Source: Kitasatospora papulosa (lineage in GTDB: Bacteria > Actinomycetota > Actinomycetes > Streptomycetales > Streptomycetaceae). Taken from it: a stretch of DNA of 64,000 nt. The notes below the pieces were generated by a model. It did not search any database. It was not told the DNA's origin and saw nothing but the letters and a program-made list of their open reading frames with translations. This document shows, in pieces, positions 50,462 through 59,690 of the stretch. How positions within the stretch are numbered: the first letter of the stretch is position 1; each line of letters begins with the position of its first letter. The position numbers were made by a program, and so were the translations under genes. Location: contig NZ_JNYQ01000008.1 of NCBI RefSeq assembly GCF_000717245.1, forward strand, positions 186,001-250,000, written 5' to 3'.

Positions 50462-52353
50462 GCCCCCTCCCCTTCCCGCTCCCCTCCGAAGACCGCGCCA
50501 CGAGCCCGCACACCGGTTGGACCCGGGCGCACTGGGAGGCCACCGCGGACGGGCTGCTGGACGCCGCCTGGAAGTGGTCGACCCCCGGCCGGGCCCTCCT
50601 CGACCTGCCGGGCCGTCCCTCGCGTTCCGGGGTGAGGTCCGACGGGCTGGAGGGTTACGCCCGGACGTTCCTCACCGCCGCCTTCCGGGTCGCCGGTGCG
50701 AAGGGCGAGGACCCGCACAACTGGCTGGAGCGGTACGCCGACGGGCTCACCGCCGGCACCCGCACCGCCGGGCGGGACGACGCCGAGTCCTGGCCGCTGA
50801 TCCTCGACCACACCGTGTTCGGCCAGCCGATGGTGGAGTCGGCCTCGGTCGCCATCGGCCTGCGGCTGACCCGCCCCTGGCTCTGGGACCGGCTGGACGG
50901 CGCCACGCAGGACCGGGCGGAGGCATGGCTGCGCGGCGCGCTGCGGCACACACCCGCACCGAACAACTGGTACCTGTTCCCCTTCTCGGTCGCCGGGTTC
51001 CTGGAGTCGGTCGGCCGGGGTGACGCGGAGACGGCCGGTGCCAGGCAGCGGGCGCTCGACCTGCTGGAGGTCTGGTACCGCGGCGATGGCTGGTACGCCG
51101 ACGGTGACGGACGCGCCTTCGACCACTACAACGGCTGGGCGCTGCACCTGTATCCCGTGCTGGACGCGTATCTGTCGGGTGACGCGGAGCTGTCGGCGCT
51201 CCACGGCGCGCGGCTGAGCGAGCATCTGGAGAGCTTCTCCCTGATGTTCGGCGCGGACGGCGCGCCGATGCACTTCGGGCGCTCCCTCACCTACCGCTTC
51301 GCGGCGGGCGCCGCCGTCGGGATGGGCGCGGTGTCCGGGCACACCCCGCTGGCTCCGGGGGTCTCGCGCCGGCTGGTCAGCGGTTCGCTGCGGTACTTCC
51401 TGGAGCGCGGCTCGGTGGGGGAGGACGGTCTGCTCGGCCTGGGCTGGCACGGTCCGCACGACGCGACGCTCCAGGTGTACTCCGGCCCGTCGTCGCCGTA
51501 CTGGGCGTCGAAGGCCTTCGTGGCCCTGCTCGCACCCGCGGAGCACCCGCTGTGGACGGCGCGGGAGGAACCCGCCCCGAGCGAGGGCCCGGACCGGGTG
51601 CTCTCGCTCCCGTCACCGGGACTGCTGGTGCAGTCGACCCGGGCGGACGGCGTCGTCCGGCTGCACAACCACGGGAGCGACCACGTCCGGCCGCACGAGG
51701 GCGAGACGGCGGATGTCGCGGACCCGCTCTACGCCCGCCTCGCGTACTCGACGGCCACCGGCCCCACGGCGTCCGCGAACACCGCGGACAACCATCTCTC
51801 GGTCCGGGTGGGGGGCTCCCGGAGCAGCAGGGTCCGGATCCATCCGCTGGGCGCGGGACACGGCGACGGCTGGGGCTGGGCGGCGTCCTGGCACACCCCC
51901 GTCTTCGCGGGGGGACCGCCGACCTGGCCGGGCCTGCGGGTGGAGAGCGTGACCGTCGTCCGGGGACGGTACGAACTGCGTGTGCACCGGATCCTGGGCG
52001 CGCCCGCCGGGTCCCGCGCCGAGGAGACGGGCTGGGCGACCGGCCCGCGGGACGCGGTCGCCTCCGCGTTGTACGGGCTGCACGGCTGGGAGGAGCGGGA
52101 GGACATACGGGCCCCGCAGGGCACCGCGTTCACCCGGTGGGCGGTGCTGCCCCGGCTCGGCGCCGACGTGGAGGGGACGGAACTCCTGGTGGCGCTCGCG
52201 TCGCTGACGGCGGAGGAGGATCCGGCGCCGCTCTCCACGGCGGTGAGCGGGGTGAACGTGGACGGTGACACGGTCGAGGTCGTCTGGGCGGACGACGGAT
52301 CGATGACCCGTGTCGGCTTCGCGCCTCTGGAGGTCACGTACCGGCTTCGATGA
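50458..52353 (+). CDS. DUF2264 family protein, putative glycoside hydrolase
   Basis: 631 residues, cytoplasmic, with no signal peptide. N-terminal (alpha/alpha)6-barrel-like region with GRPSRSGVRSDGLEGYARTFL, NNWYLFPFSVAGFLE and GDGRAFDHYNGWALHLYPVL, then a beta-rich C-terminal part. DUF2264 occurs next to polysaccharide-utilisation genes, and some members have, as I recall, been placed in a glycoside hydrolase family acting on uronic acid sugars. ATG overlaps the dehydrogenase stop. Expected to hydrolyse the imported oligosaccharide inside the cell. Confidence 0.85.
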   Translation: MSPLPFPLPSEDRATSPHTGWTRAHWEATADGLLDAAWKWSTPGRALLDLPGRPSRSGVRSDGLEGYARTFLTAAFRVAGAKGEDPHNWLERYADGLTAGTRTAGRDDAESWPLILDHTVFGQPMVESASVAIGLRLTRPWLWDRLDGATQDRAEAWLRGALRHTPAPNNWYLFPFSVAGFLESVGRGDAETAGARQRALDLLEVWYRGDGWYADGDGRAFDHYNGWALHLYPVLDAYLSGDAELSALHGARLSEHLESFSLMFGADGAPMHFGRSLTYRFAAGAAVGMGAVSGHTPLAPGVSRRLVSGSLRYFLERGSVGEDGLLGLGWHGPHDATLQVYSGPSSPYWASKAFVALLAPAEHPLWTAREEPAPSEGPDRVLSLPSPGLLVQSTRADGVVRLHNHGSDHVRPHEGETADVADPLYARLAYSTATGPTASANTADNHLSVRVGGSRSSRVRIHPLGAGHGDGWGWAASWHTPVFAGGPPTWPGLRVESVTVVRGRYELRVHRILGAPAGSRAEETGWATGPRDAVASALYGLHGWEEREDIRAPQGTAFTRWAVLPRLGADVEGTELLVALASLTAEEDPAPLSTAVSGVNVDGDTVEVVWADDGSMTRVGFAPLEVTYRLR

Positions 52354-52459
52354 GCCGTCCGACGAGCGACGACCCCACGGCGGTCGGCGGCGGCCCTTCC
52401 GGGCAGCCGCCGGGCGCCGTCACCGGCCGCTGCCGTCCGCCGGGCCGGGCACGGTGCCC

Positions 52460-53098
52460 TCAGGCGTCGGTGCGGATCACCACGGCGAGGGTGCGGGGGC
52501 CGTGGACCCCCTCCACCCGTTCCAGTTCGATGTCGGACGTGGCCGAGGGGCCGCTGATCAGGGTGGTCGGCCTCTCCGGCACCAGCCGGGCCACCGCCTC
52601 CGGGACGCCTGCCACGACCGAGGACAGGTCGACGACGCAGACATGGAGGTCGGGGACGAGCGACAGCGCACGCCGGCCCTGGTCGGGTGAGCCGTCCAGG
52701 AAGATCGTGCCGGTCTCGGCGCAGCTGACGGCGGACGCGGTCACGACGCCGTCCAGTGCGTCGAGGCTCGGCGCGGGGACGTCCGCGGAGTCCCGGCGGA
52801 CCTCGCCGTCGTAGGCGCCGAGCCACCGCTCGTCCAGCCCGTCCGGGACACCGATCCGGCGGGCGCCGCGCTCGTTCAGGATGCCGGCGACCACCTCGGC
52901 CGTGCGGTCGGCGGTGCAGGGGTGGACCGTCGCCCTGTAGTCGACGAGCCGGTCGGTCAGCAGTGCGAGGCGCTCACCGTCCGGGAGCGTGCGGCCGGTG
53001 CGGTAGGTACGCGGGATCACGGTGTCGGGGGCGGGTGCGAGGGCCAGGGCGTCCCTGATCCGGCCGAGCACCGTCTCGCGTGCGGTGGGGGTGGTCAC
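52460..53098 (-). CDS. lutC: Lactate utilisation protein C (LUD domain)
   Basis: 212 residues, LUD-domain protein. Pattern ETGTIFLDGSPDQGRRALSLVPDLHVCVV and GPSATSDIELERVEGVHGPRTL are typical of LutC. Member of the iron-sulphur LutABC L-lactate oxidation complex. GTG start overlaps the lutB stop (GTGA). Confidence 0.92.
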   Translation of the reverse strand: MTTPTARETVLGRIRDALALAPAPDTVIPRTYRTGRTLPDGERLALLTDRLVDYRATVHPCTADRTAEVVAGILNERGARRIGVPDGLDERWLGAYDGEVRRDSADVPAPSLDALDGVVTASAVSCAETGTIFLDGSPDQGRRALSLVPDLHVCVVDLSSVVAGVPEAVARLVPERPTTLISGPSATSDIELERVEGVHGPRTLAVVIRTDA

Positions 53099-54639
53099 CG
53101 GTCCTCCTCGGGGGTGTCGGCGGTGCGTCCCGCGCCCTCCTCGGCGGCGGCACGCATCGTCTCGGCGCCCTCCGCCGACGACAGCCAGGCGCGGAAGGAC
53201 TGCTTGGGCGGAGCCGCCAGGTCACGGCTGTCGCTCCAGCCGCCGAACGGGGCCGGCAGACGCGGGACGGTGCCGTCACGCCCGCCGACGGCCCTCCCGA
53301 GGGAGGCGGCCTTCTGCGCCGCGGTGAAGAGCGTGGGCCTGCTCATCACCGCTGCCGCCGCCTTCATGGCCAGCTTCTCCGCCGTGGTGCCCGACTGTTC
53401 GGTGTGCTGGTGGCGGAGCTCCACGAGCATCGAGGGGATGTCGATCTTCACGGGACAGGCGTCGAAGCAGGCGCCGCAGAGGCTGGAGGCGTACGGCAGG
53501 GAGCTGTTGGGGTCGTTCTTCGCCGCGTGCATCCCGGCGAGCTGCGGAGTGAGGACCGCCCCGATCGGGCCGGGGTACGTCGATCCGTACGCGTGGCCGC
53601 CGGCCCGTTCGTACACGGGGCAGACGTTGAGGCAGGCCGAGCAGCGGATGCAGTTGAGCGCCTCACGGCCGATCGCGTCGGCGAGCGCGGCGGTGCGGCC
53701 GTTGTCGAGGAGGACCAGGTGGAAGTCCTGCGGCCCGTCGCCCGGTGTCACCCCCGTCCACATGGAGGTGTACGGGTTCATCCGCTCACCGGTCGAGGAC
53801 CGGGGCAGCAACTGGAGGAACACCTCCAGGTCCTGATGGCGGGGCAGGACCTTCTCGATGCCCATCACGGTGATGAGGGTGTCGGGCAGGGTGAGGCACA
53901 TCCGGCCGTTGCCCTCGGACTCGACGACGGTGAGGGTGCCGGTCTCCGCGATGCCGAAGTTGGCACCGGACACGGCCACCCTGGTCGTCATGAACTTCTC
54001 GCGGAGATAGGCGCGGGCCGCTGCCGCGAGGCGCGCGGGCACGTTGTCGAGGTCGGGGTCGACGCCGGGGATCTCGTCGAGGAAGATCTGCCGGATCTCG
54101 TCCCGGTTGCGGTGGATCGCGGGCACCAGGATGTGCGAGGGCCGGTCGTCGGCGAGCTGGACGATGAGCTCGGCCAGGTCGGTCTCGTACGGGGTGATCC
54201 CCGCCGCTTCGAGGTGCTCGTTGAGACCGATCTCCTGGGTGGCCATCGACTTGACCTTGATGACGTCGCTGCTGCCGGTGGCCCGGATCAGCCGGGTGAC
54301 GATCTCGTTGGCCTCGACACCGTCGCGTGCCCAGTGCACCGTGCCGCCGCGCTCGGTGACCTTCCGCTCCAGCTGTTCCAGGAGTTCGGGAAGCCGGTTC
54401 ATGGTGTCGGTCTTGATGGCCGATCCGGCGTCGCGCAGCTGCTCCCAGTCGGGGAGTTCACCGGTGACGTCCAGCCGCTTGGTACGGATGGTGCGGGTGG
54501 CCCTGCCGAGGTTGCGGCGCAGTTGCTCGTTGCGGAGTTCGTCGTGGGCCGCCTCGGGGAAGGTCCGGTCGCCGCGCAGATGACCCGTTCCGTACGGGGA
54601 GCGGGGCGGGGCGGTGGGCATGCCGAGGAACGTACTCAT
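53095..54639 (-). CDS. lutB: Lactate utilisation iron-sulphur protein B
   Basis: 514 residues. LUD domain in the N-terminal part (VKSMATQEIGLNEHLEAAGI) and two [4Fe-4S] clusters in the C-terminal third (CIRCSACLNVCPVYE and CGACFDACPVKID). Oxidises L-lactate with LutA and LutC. Stop and start overlap lutC and lutA on both sides. Confidence 0.95.
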   Translation of the reverse strand: MSTFLGMPTAPPRSPYGTGHLRGDRTFPEAAHDELRNEQLRRNLGRATRTIRTKRLDVTGELPDWEQLRDAGSAIKTDTMNRLPELLEQLERKVTERGGTVHWARDGVEANEIVTRLIRATGSSDVIKVKSMATQEIGLNEHLEAAGITPYETDLAELIVQLADDRPSHILVPAIHRNRDEIRQIFLDEIPGVDPDLDNVPARLAAAARAYLREKFMTTRVAVSGANFGIAETGTLTVVESEGNGRMCLTLPDTLITVMGIEKVLPRHQDLEVFLQLLPRSSTGERMNPYTSMWTGVTPGDGPQDFHLVLLDNGRTAALADAIGREALNCIRCSACLNVCPVYERAGGHAYGSTYPGPIGAVLTPQLAGMHAAKNDPNSSLPYASSLCGACFDACPVKIDIPSMLVELRHQHTEQSGTTAEKLAMKAAAAVMSRPTLFTAAQKAASLGRAVGGRDGTVPRLPAPFGGWSDSRDLAAPPKQSFRAWLSSAEGAETMRAAAEEGAGRTADTPEEDR

Positions 54640-55403
54640 AGGGCGGCCTCCGTCAGGGCGTACGGCGCGGTGCGGGTCGAGCCGAGGATCTGGGCCAGGT
54701 GCAGGGTGCGCGTGCCGGACCTGATGCGGGAGAGTCCGCCGCCGATCTGCATCAGGCAGGAGGAGTCACCGGCGGTGCACACGTCGGCCTTCGTCCCGGA
54801 GATGTGGTGCATCTTGTCCTGGAGCATGGCGGTGGACGTCTCGGAGTTCTTGAGGGCGAAGGTGCCGCCGAAGCCGCAGCACGCGTCGGCCTCGGGAAGC
54901 TCCACCAGGTCGATCTCCTCGACGGCGCGCAGCAGTCGCAGCGGCTTGTCGCCGACCCGGAGCATGCGCAGGGAGTGGCAGGTGGGGTGGTAGGTGACGC
55001 GGTGCGGGAAGTAGGCGCCGACCCGGGTGACGCCGAGGACGTCGACGAGGAGCTCGGAGAGCTCGTACGTCTTGGCCTTGACGGTGGCGACCCCGGCGCG
55101 CAGCGCGGCGTCCCCGTAGCGTTCGGCCACGATCTCGTGCTGGTGGCGGACCGAGCCCGCGCACGACGCGGACGGCATGACGACGGCGTCGATGGAGGTG
55201 TCGCCGAACTGCTCGGCGAAGTTGCGTACCAGGGGGACGGGCTCGCGCTGGTAGCCGGTGTTGACGTGCATCTGGCCGCAGCAGGTCTGGCCCGGCGGGA
55301 AGACCACGTCGTGACCCAGGCGGGCGAGCAGCACCGCGGTGGATTTCACCGCCTCCGGGAAGAGCGTGTCTCCCAGACAGGTGGCGAAGAGTCCGATACG
55401 CAT
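54636..55403 (-). CDS. lutA: Lactate utilisation protein A (CCG-domain Fe-S)
   Basis: 255 residues with two cysteine-rich CCG domains (PPGQTCCGQMHVNTG and EADACCGFGGTFAL). GlcF/heterodisulfide reductase-like partner of LutB. First gene of the leftward operon lutABC; ATG 55403 is preceded by GAGGAGG. A candidate LutR operator lies 19-29 bases upstream. Confidence 0.95.
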   Translation of the reverse strand: MRIGLFATCLGDTLFPEAVKSTAVLLARLGHDVVFPPGQTCCGQMHVNTGYQREPVPLVRNFAEQFGDTSIDAVVMPSASCAGSVRHQHEIVAERYGDAALRAGVATVKAKTYELSELLVDVLGVTRVGAYFPHRVTYHPTCHSLRMLRVGDKPLRLLRAVEEIDLVELPEADACCGFGGTFALKNSETSTAMLQDKMHHISGTKADVCTAGDSSCLMQIGGGLSRIRSGTRTLHLAQILGSTRTAPYALTEAAL

Positions 55404-55421
55404 GGGACCTCCTCGAATTTA

Positions 55422-55432
55422 AGGTCCGACCA
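55422..55432 (-). promoter_or_regulatory. Candidate LutR operator of lutABC
   Basis: On the minus strand TGGTCGGACCT, one base off the perfect dyad TGGTCGGACCA found before lutR. TGGTC-N-GACCA-like dyads are bound by FadR-subfamily GntR regulators such as LldR/LutR. Confidence 0.65.
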
Positions 55433-55481
55433 TACTAGCCTCGGTCCGCTTGGGGAAGCGTGCGGGCACGCCCGCGAAGCG

Positions 55482-55529
55482 GGAACGGGAGCGGGGACGG
55501 TGCCCGTGCACCGTCCCCGCTCCCGTTCC
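55482..55529 (-). terminator. Long hairpin after lutR
   Basis: Perfect 19-bp stem (55482-55500 with 55511-55529) and a 10-base loop, 16 bases beyond the lutR stop. Separates lutR from lutA, which is on the same strand. Confidence 0.85.
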
Positions 55530-55544
55530 TCGGCCTTCGCGCCC

Positions 55545-56276
55545 CTACGGGGCACCCTTCTCGTCGACCAGGGTCCCGTGCAGCCCCCGGATGTGCTCCT
55601 CGACCAGGTCGGCGGCCTCGGCGCCACGCCCCTCGCGCACCAGGCGCAGCAGCCGTTCGTGCTGGGCGTTCAGCGCACCCGCCGTCGCGGGCCAGTCGCC
55701 GGCGTCCTCCAGGGCCCGCAGGATGAGAGGACGGACGGATTCACGCACCGCCGACGTGAGGGTGGAGGTGAGCGCGTTGCCCGAACTCCCCGCGATCAGC
55801 ACGTGGAAGCGGGTGTCCAGGTCGTTGAACTCGGCCACGCCCACGTCGGGCTCACCCATCCGCGCCACGAGCTCCCCCGCGGCGTCGAGGTCCTCGGCGC
55901 GGGCGTGCCGGGCGGCGGCCTCCCAGCTGGAACGCTCCAGGACGACGCGCGCCTCGAGCACGTCGTGCAAGCTGTAGCTGCCGAGCGCGAAGTGCAGGCG
56001 CAGCAGCCGTCCGAGCGCGTCGTCCGGGTTGCGCACGATGCGCGCCCCGGAGTCGGGGCCGCGGCCGGGCTGGGCGACCAGGACCCCGATGGTCTCCAGC
56101 ACCCTGAGCGCCTCGCGCAGCGCGGAGCGGCTGACGCCGAGGACCGGCGCCAGCTCCCGCTCGGCCGGCAGGCGGTCACCCGCCTTGAGCTCTCCGGCGA
56201 AGACCCGCTCCTCGATGCTCTGGAGGACGAGCTCATGGGTGCGGGACTGCCGCACGGGCTGCCACTCGACGGGCAT
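55545..56276 (-). CDS. lutR: GntR-family (FadR subfamily) lactate regulator
   Basis: 243 residues. Winged-helix N-terminus (ELKAGDRLPAERELAPVLGVSRSALREALRVLE) and an all-helical FCD effector domain with the metal-binding Asp and His residues (DLDTRFHVLIA, NAQHERLL). Located directly upstream of lutABC on the same strand. A perfect TGGTCGGACCA dyad lies 57 bases upstream of its ATG and a near copy before lutA, so it likely represses both. Confidence 0.92.
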   Translation of the reverse strand: MPVEWQPVRQSRTHELVLQSIEERVFAGELKAGDRLPAERELAPVLGVSRSALREALRVLETIGVLVAQPGRGPDSGARIVRNPDDALGRLLRLHFALGSYSLHDVLEARVVLERSSWEAAARHARAEDLDAAGELVARMGEPDVGVAEFNDLDTRFHVLIAGSSGNALTSTLTSAVRESVRPLILRALEDAGDWPATAGALNAQHERLLRLVREGRGAEAADLVEEHIRGLHGTLVDEKGAP

Positions 56277-56332
56277 CCGCTACTCCCTGTTCCCGGCGAT
56301 ACGCATGCTCCGACTATGTCACACAGCACGTG

Positions 56333-56343
56333 TGGTCGGACCA
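56333..56343. promoter_or_regulatory. LutR autoregulatory operator
   Basis: Perfect 11-bp dyad TGGTCGGACCA, upstream of lutR. The match to the lutA promoter copy (10 of 11) supports a shared regulator. Confidence 0.7.
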
Positions 56344-56424
56344 AAGCCCGGGGGTGGCCCGGTCAGGGCGGTCACACCGCTCCGACCGGGCCGCGGGTGG
56401 CTCGTCGACGCTGCGGCGGGCGGC

Positions 56425-56703
56425 TCAGCGGGGCCGTGGTACGCCGCCCCGCCGCCTGCTCCGCTGCGGGTCGAGAAGCTGTCCCGCCATTCCGGCCACC
56501 ACCAGGCCGGCGGCGATGAGAAGGCCGTGCCCGATGAAGATGCCGGTCAGCAGACCGACGACACCGACGGCGAGCCACAGCCACGTCGTCGGGCCGGGGC
56601 GGAAGGAGCGCGAGGCGTGCCGCTCCGGGGCACCGGCGTGTTCGGGTTCGTCGCGGCGCAGCCGGTCCTCGAAACCGTGCAGCCGCTCGTCGTAGTGGGC
56701 CAT
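56425..56703 (-). CDS. DUF3040-like small membrane protein
   Basis: 92 residues: charged N-terminus MAHYDERLHGFEDRLRRDEP, then two adjacent hydrophobic segments (WLWLAVGVVGLLTGIFIGHG and AAGLVVAGMAG). Layout fits DUF3040 proteins of streptomycetes. GGGAG four bases before ATG. Divergent from the sensor kinase. Function unknown. Confidence 0.75.
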   Translation of the reverse strand: MAHYDERLHGFEDRLRRDEPEHAGAPERHASRSFRPGPTTWLWLAVGVVGLLTGIFIGHGLLIAAGLVVAGMAGQLLDPQRSRRRGGVPRPR

Positions 56704-56932
56704 GGTGACTCCCTCCCGGATGAGATGGATCGGTCGGATCGGAATCCTTCGGATCCGACTCCATCCTCGGCGCCGGAGGGGGGTCGGGGACATCGGGGCT
56801 GACACCCATCTTCGAGGGGGGCCGCCATGCAGACGCCGCCACGGGTCGGAGCCGTGGCCGCGCGACGGCGCCGACCGGCGATAGTGGAGGCAGTCGAACG
56901 CCCGCGAACCGTCCGAAGGAGGCCGTGCGGTC

Positions 56933-57886
56933 TTGTCCCTGTTCTGGCGCATCTTCCTGCTCAACGCCGCGGTGCTGGTCGCCGCCGGGGCCCTGCTGCT
57001 GCTCGGCCCGATCACCGTGTCCGCCCCGGTGGTGCTGACGGAGGCCTTGATCCTGGCCGGCGGCATGACGCTGATGCTCGGCGCGAACGCGCTGCTCCTG
57101 CGGCTGGGCCTCGCACCGCTGCAACGGGTCACCCGGGCGATGGCGACCATCGACCTGCTGAGTCCGCGGCCGCGCCCGGAGGTCGCCGGGGAGGGGGAGG
57201 TCGCGGCGCTGATCGAGACGTTCAACAGCATGCTCGACCGGCTGGAGGCGGAGCGTGCGACCAGCAACGCCCGTGCGCTCGGGGCCCAGGAGGACGAACG
57301 CCGCCGGGTGGCGCAGGAGTTGCACGACGAGGTGGGCCAGACCCTGACCGCGGTGCTGCTGGAGCTGAAGCGGGTCACCGGTCACGCCCCGGAGCCCCTG
57401 CGCGAGGAACTGACGCAGGTCCAGGAGATCACCCGGGGGAGCCTCGACGAGATCCGCCGGATCGCACGGCGCCTGCGCCCCGGGGTGCTGGAGGAGCTCG
57501 GGCTGGTCAGCGCTCTCACGGCGCTGACCACCGAGACGCCGACGCCCAGGGGACTGACGATCCGGCGGCGGATGGAGAAGGACCTGCCACCGCTCGGGAA
57601 GGAGGCGGAACTCGTCGTCTACCGCATCGCCCAGGAGGCGTTCACCAACACGGTCCGGCACGCCGGGGCGACCCTGCTCGAACTCTCCCTGCGCCGCCGC
57701 CCGGGCGGGGTGGAGCTGCGCATCCGCGACGACGGCCGCGGCCTGGGGGACGCTCACGAGGGCGCGGGTCTGCGCGGCATGCGCGAACGCGCCCTGCTCA
57801 TCGGTGCCACCCTCACCCTCTCCACCGGCGCGACGGGCGGCACGGACGTACGCCTCGACGTCCCTGTACGGAACGGAAACGCCTGA
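56933..57886 (+). CDS. NarL-type sensor histidine kinase
   Basis: 317 residues. Two N-terminal hydrophobic segments (FWRIFLLNAAVLVAAGALLLL; LTEALILAGGMTLMLGANALL), a HAMP-like linker, HisKA_3 dimerisation domain with phospho-acceptor His131 (AQELHDEVGQT) and an HATPase_c domain (AQEAFTNTVRHA, DDGRGLG). TTG start with AAGGAGG upstream; no better in-frame start. The extracellular loop is very short, so the signal may be membrane-linked. Pairs with the response regulator 4 bases downstream. Confidence 0.9.
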   Translation: MSLFWRIFLLNAAVLVAAGALLLLGPITVSAPVVLTEALILAGGMTLMLGANALLLRLGLAPLQRVTRAMATIDLLSPRPRPEVAGEGEVAALIETFNSMLDRLEAERATSNARALGAQEDERRRVAQELHDEVGQTLTAVLLELKRVTGHAPEPLREELTQVQEITRGSLDEIRRIARRLRPGVLEELGLVSALTALTTETPTPRGLTIRRRMEKDLPPLGKEAELVVYRIAQEAFTNTVRHAGATLLELSLRRRPGGVELRIRDDGRGLGDAHEGAGLRGMRERALLIGATLTLSTGATGGTDVRLDVPVRNGNA

Positions 57887-57890
57887 GATC

Positions 57891-58562
57891 ATGCCCCACT
57901 CCCCCGACGGCTCCCCCGAGACCCGCATCCTGCTCGCCGACGATCACGCGCTGGTGCGCCGCGGCGTGCGGCTGATCCTCGACGGCGAACCGGACCTCCA
58001 GGTCGTCGCCGAGGCCGGTGACGGCGCCGAGGCCATCGAGATGGCCCGGTCCGAGCGGCCGGATCTGGCCGTGCTGGACATCGCGATGCCCCGCCTGACG
58101 GGGCTTCAGGCGGCACGTGAACTGTCCCGGGTCATGCCGGAGCTGCGCATCCTGATGCTGACCATGTACGACAACGAGCAGTACTTCTTCGAGGCGCTGA
58201 AGGCCGGCGCCTCGGGCTTCGTGCTGAAGTCGGTCGCCGACCGGGATCTCGTCGAGGCCTGCCGCGCCGCCATGCGCGACGAGCCGTTCCTCTACCCGGG
58301 CGCGGTCACCGCCCTCATCCGGAACTACCTGGACCGGGTCAGGGACGGCGGCGACGTACCGGACCGGGCGATCACCGAGCGCGAGGAGGAGATCCTCAAA
58401 CTGGTCGCCGAGGGCCACTCGTCGAAGGAGATCGCGGGCATGCTCGTGATCAGCGTCAAGACGGTGGAGCGGCACCGGGCCAATCTGCTGCAGAAGCTGG
58501 GGCTCCGTGACCGTCTCGAACTCACCCGGTACGCGATCAGGGCGGGGCTGATCGAGCCGTAG
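57891..58562 (+). CDS. NarL/LuxR-type response regulator
   Basis: 223 residues. Receiver domain with phospho-acceptor Asp63 (LAVLDIAMP) and Lys near 115 (FVLKSVADRD), followed by a LuxR HTH (ITEREEEILKLVAEGHSSKE, VKTVERHRANLLQKLGL). Starts 4 bases after the kinase stop, a cognate pair. Targets unknown. Confidence 0.94.
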   Translation: MPHSPDGSPETRILLADDHALVRRGVRLILDGEPDLQVVAEAGDGAEAIEMARSERPDLAVLDIAMPRLTGLQAARELSRVMPELRILMLTMYDNEQYFFEALKAGASGFVLKSVADRDLVEACRAAMRDEPFLYPGAVTALIRNYLDRVRDGGDVPDRAITEREEEILKLVAEGHSSKEIAGMLVISVKTVERHRANLLQKLGLRDRLELTRYAIRAGLIEP

Positions 58563-58698
58563 GAGCCGGGACAGGCCGGCATCCCGCCCGGCGGTCACGG
58601 GAGTTGCGGCCCTCCGCGCGGGGCCTACGCCCGGGGGACCGAGGACGGACAGCTGTGCGTTTCATACGATTCTCACTCAGTACGATTACGGTGCTCCT

Positions 58699-59616
58699 GT
58701 GACCCAGATGACCCCGCCCGGCTGGCATCCAGACCCCGGGCACTCAGGAATCGGCCCCGCCCAGGAACGCTGGTGGGACGGGGCCCGCTGGACCGACCAG
58801 CTCCGGATACCGCCCGCCACGGTCCGGCGCCGCCGCATGCGCATCGGCGCGGGCATCGCCGCCGGCATCGTCGTACTCGCGGCCGTAGGGGGCGGCGCGT
58901 ACGTGCTGGGCGACAGGTCCGGTGACAGCGCGGGCGGTTCGGCCTCGGCCCCCTCGCAGAGCCCCCGCCTGCCGGATGGCCGGAACGGCGAGGGCGGGCA
59001 GGGCGGCAACGGCGGGCAGGACGGCGGTGGGGGCGGGGGCGGGGGCGGCAACCCCGACCAGCAGATGCCGCAGACGGAGGACGGGTACGCCACCGACGCC
59101 GCCAGCGGGATCAGCATCCCGGTACCCGACGGTTGGAAGGGCCAGTCCGGGCCGATCGGCGCGGGTGTGACGACCGGCGACTACGCCTGCCCCGGCGACG
59201 AGTCCGAGAAGTGCGTGCGGGGCGGGGTGTTCTCCGCACCGGCTCAGGCCCTGAAGGTCGAGGCGACCACGGCGAAGGCCGCGGCGGAGGCCGACATCAA
59301 GGCCAACGCCGAGGAGTCCTACGGCGAGAAGATCTACGGCGGCATCACCTCGCACGAGGAACTCGCGTCCCGGGCGGTCACGGTCGCCGGGCAGAAGGGC
59401 TACCAGGTGCGCTGGAAGGTGGTGACGAAGAACGGCGACGACGGCTACGTCGAGTCGCTCGCCTTCCCCTCCCCCCGCACGGCGAGCATGCTGGTGGTCG
59501 TCCGCTCCGGCTTCGACATCAACTCCGAGGCCCCGAAGCTCTCGGTCCTGGACGAGATCACCCGGGGCATCAAGAAGGCGGACGGTGCCGGAACCGGTAC
59601 CGGCGAGACCGCCTGA
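58699..59616 (+). CDS. DUF2510 domain membrane-anchored protein
   Basis: 305 residues. N-terminal DUF2510 motif PPGWHPDPGHSG...RWWDGARWTDQ, one membrane helix (about 50-72), a Gly/Asn/Gln-rich linker with a run of nine glycines (about 110-118), then an extracytoplasmic domain of about 170 residues. Weak ribosome site at GTG 58699. Typical of actinobacterial surface proteins of unknown role. Confidence 0.83.
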   Translation: MTQMTPPGWHPDPGHSGIGPAQERWWDGARWTDQLRIPPATVRRRRMRIGAGIAAGIVVLAAVGGGAYVLGDRSGDSAGGSASAPSQSPRLPDGRNGEGGQGGNGGQDGGGGGGGGGNPDQQMPQTEDGYATDAASGISIPVPDGWKGQSGPIGAGVTTGDYACPGDESEKCVRGGVFSAPAQALKVEATTAKAAAEADIKANAEESYGEKIYGGITSHEELASRAVTVAGQKGYQVRWKVVTKNGDDGYVESLAFPSPRTASMLVVVRSGFDINSEAPKLSVLDEITRGIKKADGAGTGTGETA

Positions 59617-59632
59617 CGGACCCGGTCCACCT

Positions 59633-59668
59633 CGGAGGCCGTACCGGACCCTTCCGGTACGGCCTCCG
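59633..59668. terminator. Bidirectional hairpin
   Basis: Perfect 16-bp stem (59633-59648 with 59653-59668) and a four-base CCCT loop, between the convergent stops at 59616 and 59691. Confidence 0.82.
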
Positions 59669-59690
59669 GCACGCGGCCCCCGGAGCGCTC

